Part shown: one piece after another, positions 6,977 to 10,644 of the stretch | Layout: every line of letters starts with the position of its first letter | How positions within the stretch are numbered: the first letter of the stretch is position 1 | NCBI GenBank assembly: GCA_937975735.1 | Contig: CALJUI010000324.1 | Span: 1-10,644, forward strand | DNA: 10,644 nucleotides | Reading direction: 5' to 3' | Origin: an uncultured Rubrivivax sp. | GTDB taxonomy: Bacteria > Pseudomonadota > Gammaproteobacteria > Burkholderiales > Burkholderiaceae_C | Position numbers and translations under genes: made by a program | Notes under the pieces: generated by a model | Seen by the model: only the letters and a program-made list of their open reading frames with translations | Told to the model about the DNA's origin: nothing | The model's database searches: none

Positions 6977-8476
6977 ATGCCCCGTGTCCTGATCGCCGGC
7001 TATCAGCACGAGACCAACACCTTCGCGCCCAGCCTCGCCGACTGGGCCGCGTTCACGCGCGGCGACTCCTTCCCGGCCTTCGTGCGCGGACCGGCGATGG
7101 TCGAGACGCTGGCCGGCGTCAACATCCCGGTGGCCGGCTTCATCGACGCGGCCCGCGTTCACGGCTGGTCGCTGTGGCCCTCGGCCTGGGCCGGTGCAAT
7201 CCCGTCGTCCTTCGTCACACGCGACGCGTTCGAGCGCATCGCCGGCGCGATCGTCGACGACGTTCGCGAAGCCGCGGCGGCCGGCCTCGACGCGATCTAC
7301 CTCGACCTGCACGGTGCCGCCGTCGCCGAGCATGCGGCCGACAGCGAGGGCGAGCTGCTCGCGCGACTGCGCGCGGTCGTCGGTCCGGAGCTGCCGATCG
7401 TCGCCAGCCTCGACCTGCACGCCAACGTGACGCAGCGCATGCTGGCGCTGGCCGACGCGCTGGTGTCGTACCGCACCTATCCCCACGTCGACATGGCGGC
7501 CACCGGAGAGCTCGCGGCCGGTCTGCTGGCCCGTCGCTTCAAGGCCGGTCGCCGCGAGCCGATGCGCTGGCACCGGTTGCCCTTCCTGATCCCGCTGAAC
7601 GCGCAGAGCACGTGGCTGGCCCCGGCCCAGGGCCTGTACGAACGGCTGCGCGAGATCGACCGCGAGCAGGGCACCGTGTCGAGCTTCTGCATGGGTTTTC
7701 CGGCATCGGACTTCGCCGAGTGCGCCCCGATGGTCTGGAGCCACGGCGCGCAGGCGCTGCCGGCCGCCGACCGGCTGTTCGCGGCGGCGGCCGACCCGTC
7801 GCTGTGGCGGCTCGACATCCTCGACGCGCGCGACGCCGTGGCGCGCGCGATCTCGCTGGCCGCCGACGCGAGCGCGCCGGTGGTCATCGCCGACACCCAG
7901 GACAACCCCGGCGCCGGCGGCGACAGCAACACCACCGGGCTGCTGCATGCGCTGCTGGCCCAGGGCGCCGGCCGGCGCTTCCCGGGTCAGGTCGCGCTCG
8001 GCCTGATGTTCGACCCCGACGCCGGCCGCGCCGCGCACGCCGCCGGCGTCGGCGCCGAGATCGAGCTCGGGCTCGGCCGCGCGGTGCCGACCTTCTCCGG
8101 CGGCGACAGCGACCCGCCGGTGCGCGGCCGCTTCAAGGTGCGGGCGCTCAGCGACGGCCGCGTGACGCTGAAAGGGCCGATGATGACGGGGCTGTCGGTC
8201 CAGCTCGGCCCGAGCGCCTGCCTGGAGATCGACGGCATCCAGGTCGCCGTCGTCGGCGGCAAGAAGCAGCTGCTCGACCGCGAACTGCTGCGCATGGTCG
8301 GCATCCAGCCGGAGGCCATGCGCATCATCGTCGTGAAGAGCTCCAACCACTACCGCGCCGACTTCCAGCCGCACGCCAGTCACATCGTGGTGGCGAAGGC
8401 GGCCGGGCCGATGGCGGCCGACCCGGCGGATCTACCGTGGCGCCACCTGCCGGCGTCGATCCGGCGTCGGCCCTGA
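6977..8476 (+). CDS. M81-family metallopeptidase (MlrC-like)
   Basis: This is a cytoplasmic zinc-type hydrolase of the family named after MlrC, which cleaves linearised microcystin peptides; most members have no tested substrate. At 499 residues it is full length. Motifs in order are: HETNTF (11-16), YLDLHGA (108-114), SLDLHAN (144-150), TYPHVDM (167-173), DNPGAGGDSNTT (309-320) and KSSNHYRADF (454-463). Asp146, His148 and His170 have the 2- and 22-residue spacing I recall for the metal ligands of studied MlrC, so they are the likely zinc site. There is no signal peptide. ATG 6977 lies 11 bp after the ATPase stop with no clear ribosome site, suggesting coupling as the last gene of the transport operon. 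The placement implies that it acts on whatever the transporter brings in. It is not evidence for microcystin use, since mlrA, mlrB and mlrD are absent here. Confidence 0.92.
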   Translation: MPRVLIAGYQHETNTFAPSLADWAAFTRGDSFPAFVRGPAMVETLAGVNIPVAGFIDAARVHGWSLWPSAWAGAIPSSFVTRDAFERIAGAIVDDVREAAAAGLDAIYLDLHGAAVAEHAADSEGELLARLRAVVGPELPIVASLDLHANVTQRMLALADALVSYRTYPHVDMAATGELAAGLLARRFKAGRREPMRWHRLPFLIPLNAQSTWLAPAQGLYERLREIDREQGTVSSFCMGFPASDFAECAPMVWSHGAQALPAADRLFAAAADPSLWRLDILDARDAVARAISLAADASAPVVIADTQDNPGAGGDSNTTGLLHALLAQGAGRRFPGQVALGLMFDPDAGRAAHAAGVGAEIELGLGRAVPTFSGGDSDPPVRGRFKVRALSDGRVTLKGPMMTGLSVQLGPSACLEIDGIQVAVVGGKKQLLDRELLRMVGIQPEAMRIIVVKSSNHYRADFQPHASHIVVAKAAGPMAADPADLPWRHLPASIRRRP

Positions 8477-8481
8477 TCGGC

Positions 8482-8766
8482 TCAGCCGCGGCGGCGCGCG
8501 ATCCACACGGTGGCGCCGGCGTCGCCGTAGCGCTCGCCGTGCGTCACGTCGCGCTCGAGCGTGAAGGCGTCCCCGGCGCGCAGGTGGCGCGTGGCATCGT
8601 CGACGGTCAGCCACATCTCGCCGTCGGTCACGATGGCCTCGACCGCGAAATCGTGCCGGTGCGGCCCGAGCTCGAGGCCGGGGTCCCAGCGCTTCTCGAT
8701 CACTTCGTCGAAGCCGCGGGCCAGTGCGTCGGACTGGAACTGCGTGAAGCTGCGGGACGTCGTCAT
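8482..8766 (-). CDS. Small single-domain cupin protein
   Basis: This 94-residue protein has the standard one-domain cupin plan. Motif 1 is intact, with Gly30, His36, His38, Glu43 and Gly49 giving the 2-His/1-Glu metal set. Motif 2 follows as AGDAFTLERDVTH with the fourth ligand His76. The phrase DGEMWLTV between them is common in small cupins of unknown role. Such proteins may bind a metal and act as isomerases, oxygenases, or non-enzymatic binding or regulatory proteins; nothing here decides which. ATG 8766 was chosen because family similarity begins just after it (MTTSRSFTQF). The upstream bases lack a good ribosome site, so the start is less sure than the domain. It converges on the M81 gene with only 5 bp between stop codons, and lies 46 bp downstream of the secreted repeat protein, with which it may be cotranscribed. 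Confidence 0.82.
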   Translation of the reverse strand: MTTSRSFTQFQSDALARGFDEVIEKRWDPGLELGPHRHDFAVEAIVTDGEMWLTVDDATRHLRAGDAFTLERDVTHGERYGDAGATVWIARRRG

Positions 8767-8812
8767 CAGTGTGTTGTAGCCGAAGGCGAGGCCCGCCGCC
8801 AGGACGGGGGTT

Positions 8813-9184
8813 TCAGCGCCCGCGACGATGGGGGTAGGGGTCGTGGCGGTTCGGAATGCCGTCACCGTCACGGTCCCAGCGCGGGTTGTAGACGCGGTCG
8901 CGGCGGTTCGGGATGCCGTCGCCATCGCGGTCCCATCGAGTGGGCGGCTGGTAGTGGCGATAGCGGGGATAGTGGTACGGCCGGTAGTCGATCACGCGGA
9001 CCGGCGGCGCGACGTAGACGACCCGCGGCGCCAAGGTCACCGGCTGGCCGACATGGACGGCGGCATTCGGGAAGCCCAGCGACAGCGACCAGGCGATGTC
9101 GTGGCGGTCGTGCGCCTGGGCAGCGCCGGCGGCAAGCGCCCCGGTCAGCGCCAGCGCGGCGAGGATCGTCGGTTTGGATGGCAT
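8813..9184 (-). CDS. Small secreted protein with two thrombospondin-type-3-like DxDxDG repeats
   Basis: This 123-residue protein opens with a Sec signal peptide (residues 1-24, cleavage AQA before His25-Asp26). The mature part has a segment rich in Val, Tyr and Pro (about 40-82, with YRPYHYPRYRHYQPP). It then carries two 19-residue repeats containing DRDGDGIPNR at 85-94 and 104-113, and ends in a basic His/Arg-rich tail. D-x-D-x-D-G loops of this kind bind calcium in thrombospondin type 3 repeats and similar bacterial surface proteins, so calcium binding in the periplasm or outside the cell is likely but unproven. Its function is not known to me. The start is well supported by AAGGAGA at 9197-9191, six bases before the ATG. 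It shows no obvious link to the peptide-uptake genes. Confidence 0.8.
   Translation of the reverse strand: MPSKPTILAALALTGALAAGAAQAHDRHDIAWSLSLGFPNAAVHVGQPVTLAPRVVYVAPPVRVIDYRPYHYPRYRHYQPPTRWDRDGDGIPNRRDRVYNPRWDRDGDGIPNRHDPYPHRRGR
8845..8939 (-). repeat. Two-copy 57-bp tandem repeat inside the secreted protein gene
   Basis: The plus strand carries GGCGGTTCGG at 8845-8854 and again at 8902-8911, a period of 57 bp or 19 codons. Similarity continues through the codons for the DRDGDGIPNR loop (roughly 8845-8882 and 8902-8939), with scattered mostly silent differences. This points to an older duplication kept by selection on the protein, not a fresh slippage event. Confidence 0.75.
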
Positions 9185-9190
9185 GTCGGG

Positions 9191-9197
9191 TCTCCTT
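9191..9197 (-). promoter_or_regulatory. Shine-Dalgarno site of the repeat protein
   Basis: The minus strand reads AAGGAGA six bases before the ATG at 9184-9182. It fixes that start against the much longer open frame that continues upstream with no family-like sequence. Confidence 0.7.
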
Positions 9198-9257
9198 GCG
9201 ATGGGGCCGTCCCAAGGTCGGCCCGCCCTTCGACAACGCGCCGACGCGTCGGCCGGT

Positions 9258-9275
9258 TCACCGCGGCGGCGGTGA
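9258..9275. other. GC-rich inverted repeat between minus-strand genes
   Basis: TCACCGC (9258-9264) and GCGGTGA (9269-9275) form a 7-bp stem around a 4-base loop, in the 155-bp gap between the second M81 gene and the repeat protein. No T-run follows on either strand, so it is not a canonical terminator. It could be a weak transcript end, an operator for the repeat-protein gene, or chance in GC-rich DNA. I found no convincing promoter boxes elsewhere in this gap. Confidence 0.25.
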
Positions 9276-9339
9276 CCGAACGTAAAGCTTCGTGAAGCGC
9301 GACGCGGCCCTCGCGCACAGGTTGCGCCCGGGCCCGGCC

Positions 9340-10641
9340 TCATTCCATCCGGTCGAGCGGATAGATCGGCCGCCGCACGTTCCTGAACTGCAGCGCATCG
9401 TAGTCCGACGTGCAGACCCCGGTGCCGGCGCATTCGACGACCGCATGGGCCAGCGACCTCAGTCCGGCGCGCCAGTGCACGCGGCTCTTCAGCATCACGA
9501 AGCGATGGTGCTCGGGCGCGATGCCGACCGCGGTGAACGCGGCCAGGTCGTGCGGCTCGACATGGTTCGAGATCACGACGATGCGCACGCGGCCGGTGTC
9601 GAGGACGGCCGTCGGGCCCATGTCGTTGAGCTCGCCGCGCGCCATCGGGCCGAGGTTGCGGTAGCGTCCGTCGCACAGCAGCCGTACCCGGCCGCTGACC
9701 CGGCGCGGCTGTCCACGCAGCCCGATCGACGGCATGTCGAGCTTGCCGCCGAGGTCGAGCGTGAGTTCGGCGCCGACGCCCGCGGCGGCCATCTGCTGCA
9801 CGGCGGCCGGGTCGAACACCGCGAACGCGACCACGTCGTCCAGCCCGGCGTCGAGGATCGCGCCCAGCACGGTCATCGTGTCCATCGTGCCGCCCGAGGC
9901 GCAGTTGTCGCTGTGGTCCAGCAACACCACCGGGCCGCTGCCGGCCGGCGCCGCGGTGGCCAGTGCCTGGGCCTGGACCAGCGAGTCGGCCAGCGGCGTG
10001 ATCCGGTAGACGAAGGCCTCGCGCGATGCCCAGGCCAGATCGAGCAGCTCGTCGCACCAGCGGCGTGCCTGCTCGGCATCGTCGTCGGTGACGACCACCG
10101 CCGACAGCCCGGCGTACTCGATGTCGGCGTTCGGGAAGCCGACGAAGACAGTCGCGCTCAGGGCACCGGCGGCCTCGATCTCGCGGCAGCGCGCCTGCAG
10201 CTCGCGGTTAGGCGAGTCGTCGGTGCCCTGGCGCATCACGTGCGGCAGCATCGGACGGCGCCCCCAGGCCATCGTCGGGCGGGTCCGGCGCTGGAGCATC
10301 GCGATGATCGGCCGGCCGGCGCGCAGCCCGGTGCCGTGCATGTCGACGTGCGGATAGGTCTGGTAGCCGGCGATCGTCGTCGCGTGACGGCCCATCGCGT
10401 CGTACAGGTTGGTGTGCATGTCCAGCGCCACGCCGATCGGCACGTCGGGCGCCAGCGCACGGATCCGGCGCAGCAGTTCGCCTTCGCCGTCCTCGTGGCT
10501 GCGCGTGACCATCGCACCGTGCAGGTCGAGCAGCACCGCGTCGCAGCCGCGCGCCACCGCCGCGCAGATGCGCCCGGCGATGTGCCCGGAGGCTCCGACT
10601 TCGACCGGGCCGCACGGCCAGGCATACGCGGCCATGACCAG
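9340..10641 (-). CDS. Second M81-family (MlrC-like) protein, N-terminus missing at the window edge
   Basis: This is a divergent relative of the M81 gene at 6977-8476. About 430 visible residues cover everything except the first 65 or so, including the missing ETNTF-type start motif. The likely metal ligands are present with family spacing; counting from ATG 10635 they are Asp72 and His74 (ALDMHTN) and His96 (TYPHVDM). LLDLHGA is at 35-41. The loop that reads DNPGAGGDSNTT in the first paralogue is DHSDNCASGGTMDT here (240-253), and the C-terminal KSRVHWRAG matches KSSNHYRAD. The conserved part begins right at the window edge, but TGA at 10644-10642 is in frame just two codons before ATG 10635. 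Either the gene is frameshifted there or the visible protein starts internally; the missing motif favours a broken or shifted gene. The stop is at 9342-9340. The function is unassigned beyond the family. Confidence 0.8.
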   Translation of the reverse strand: MVMAAYAWPCGPVEVGASGHIAGRICAAVARGCDAVLLDLHGAMVTRSHEDGEGELLRRIRALAPDVPIGVALDMHTNLYDAMGRHATTIAGYQTYPHVDMHGTGLRAGRPIIAMLQRRTRPTMAWGRRPMLPHVMRQGTDDSPNRELQARCREIEAAGALSATVFVGFPNADIEYAGLSAVVVTDDDAEQARRWCDELLDLAWASREAFVYRITPLADSLVQAQALATAAPAGSGPVVLLDHSDNCASGGTMDTMTVLGAILDAGLDDVVAFAVFDPAAVQQMAAAGVGAELTLDLGGKLDMPSIGLRGQPRRVSGRVRLLCDGRYRNLGPMARGELNDMGPTAVLDTGRVRIVVISNHVEPHDLAAFTAVGIAPEHHRFVMLKSRVHWRAGLRSLAHAVVECAGTGVCTSDYDALQFRNVRRPIYPLDRME

Positions 10642-10644
10642 TCA

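Noticed and set aside
7174..9285. Long plus-strand open frame (703 codons) running through the M81 gene and the cupin/repeat-protein region
   Set aside because: It is Arg/Ala-rich without motifs, crosses well-supported genes on both strands, and has no ribosome site.
9287..9298. Small GCTT-CGTG-AAGC hairpin as a terminator
   Set aside because: The stem is only 4 bp with just a few T residues after it on the minus strand, too weak to call.
6977..10641. A microcystin-degradation (mlr) cluster
   Set aside because: Only MlrC-family genes are present. There is no mlrA-type membrane protease, mlrB-type serine hydrolase or mlrD-type transporter, and M81 proteins are common outside microcystin degraders.
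1..10644. CRISPR arrays, tRNA or rRNA genes, insertion sequences, phage genes
   Set aside because: I saw no regularly spaced repeats beyond the two-copy 57-bp unit, no cloverleaf-like segment, and no transposase or integrase motifs in any frame.

Overview
The window is GC-rich (about 70% by eye), with strong G/C preference at third codon positions and gene families typical of Burkholderiales and related Betaproteobacteria. That assignment is inference from gene content and composition; there is no rRNA or other marker gene here.

Layout. At the left edge (1-277, minus) is the N-terminal part of an amidase-signature enzyme. A 78-bp divergent spacer separates it from a plus-strand operon at 356-8476, which has very short gaps or overlaps between genes. 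The order is: secreted peptide-type solute-binding protein (356-1942); N-acyl-D-amino-acid deacylase (1989-3475, reading frame broken near 3035-3063); DppB-type permease (3486-4427); DppC-type permease (4429-5358); a fused DppD-DppF-type double ATPase (5355-6965); and an M81/MlrC-family metallopeptidase (6977-8476). Facing it on the minus strand are a one-domain cupin (8482-8766), a small secreted protein with two calcium-binding-type D-x-D-x-D-G repeats (8813-9184), and a second, divergent M81/MlrC-family protein (9340-10641). The last gene is incomplete at the right edge and is preceded there by an in-frame TGA.

How the genes fit together. The binding protein, two permeases and double ATPase form a complete peptide/nickel-class ABC importer. 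Its operon also carries a D-aminoacylase and an MlrC-like peptidase, with an amidase diverging from the same control region and a second MlrC-like gene nearby. The simplest reading is a scavenging locus that imports small modified peptides or N-acylated (D-)amino acids and hydrolyses them in the cytoplasm. The actual substrate cannot be read from sequence. No mlrA, mlrB or mlrD is present, so this is not a microcystin-degradation cluster.

Points for a second look: the deacylase frame break, which leaves two ORFs joined by an ATGA overlap with the active-site Asp on the downstream one; a perfect 8-bp inverted repeat covering the apparent TTG start of the amidase; two M81 paralogues that share metal ligands but differ in a conserved loop; and the stop codon at the right edge of the second M81 gene.
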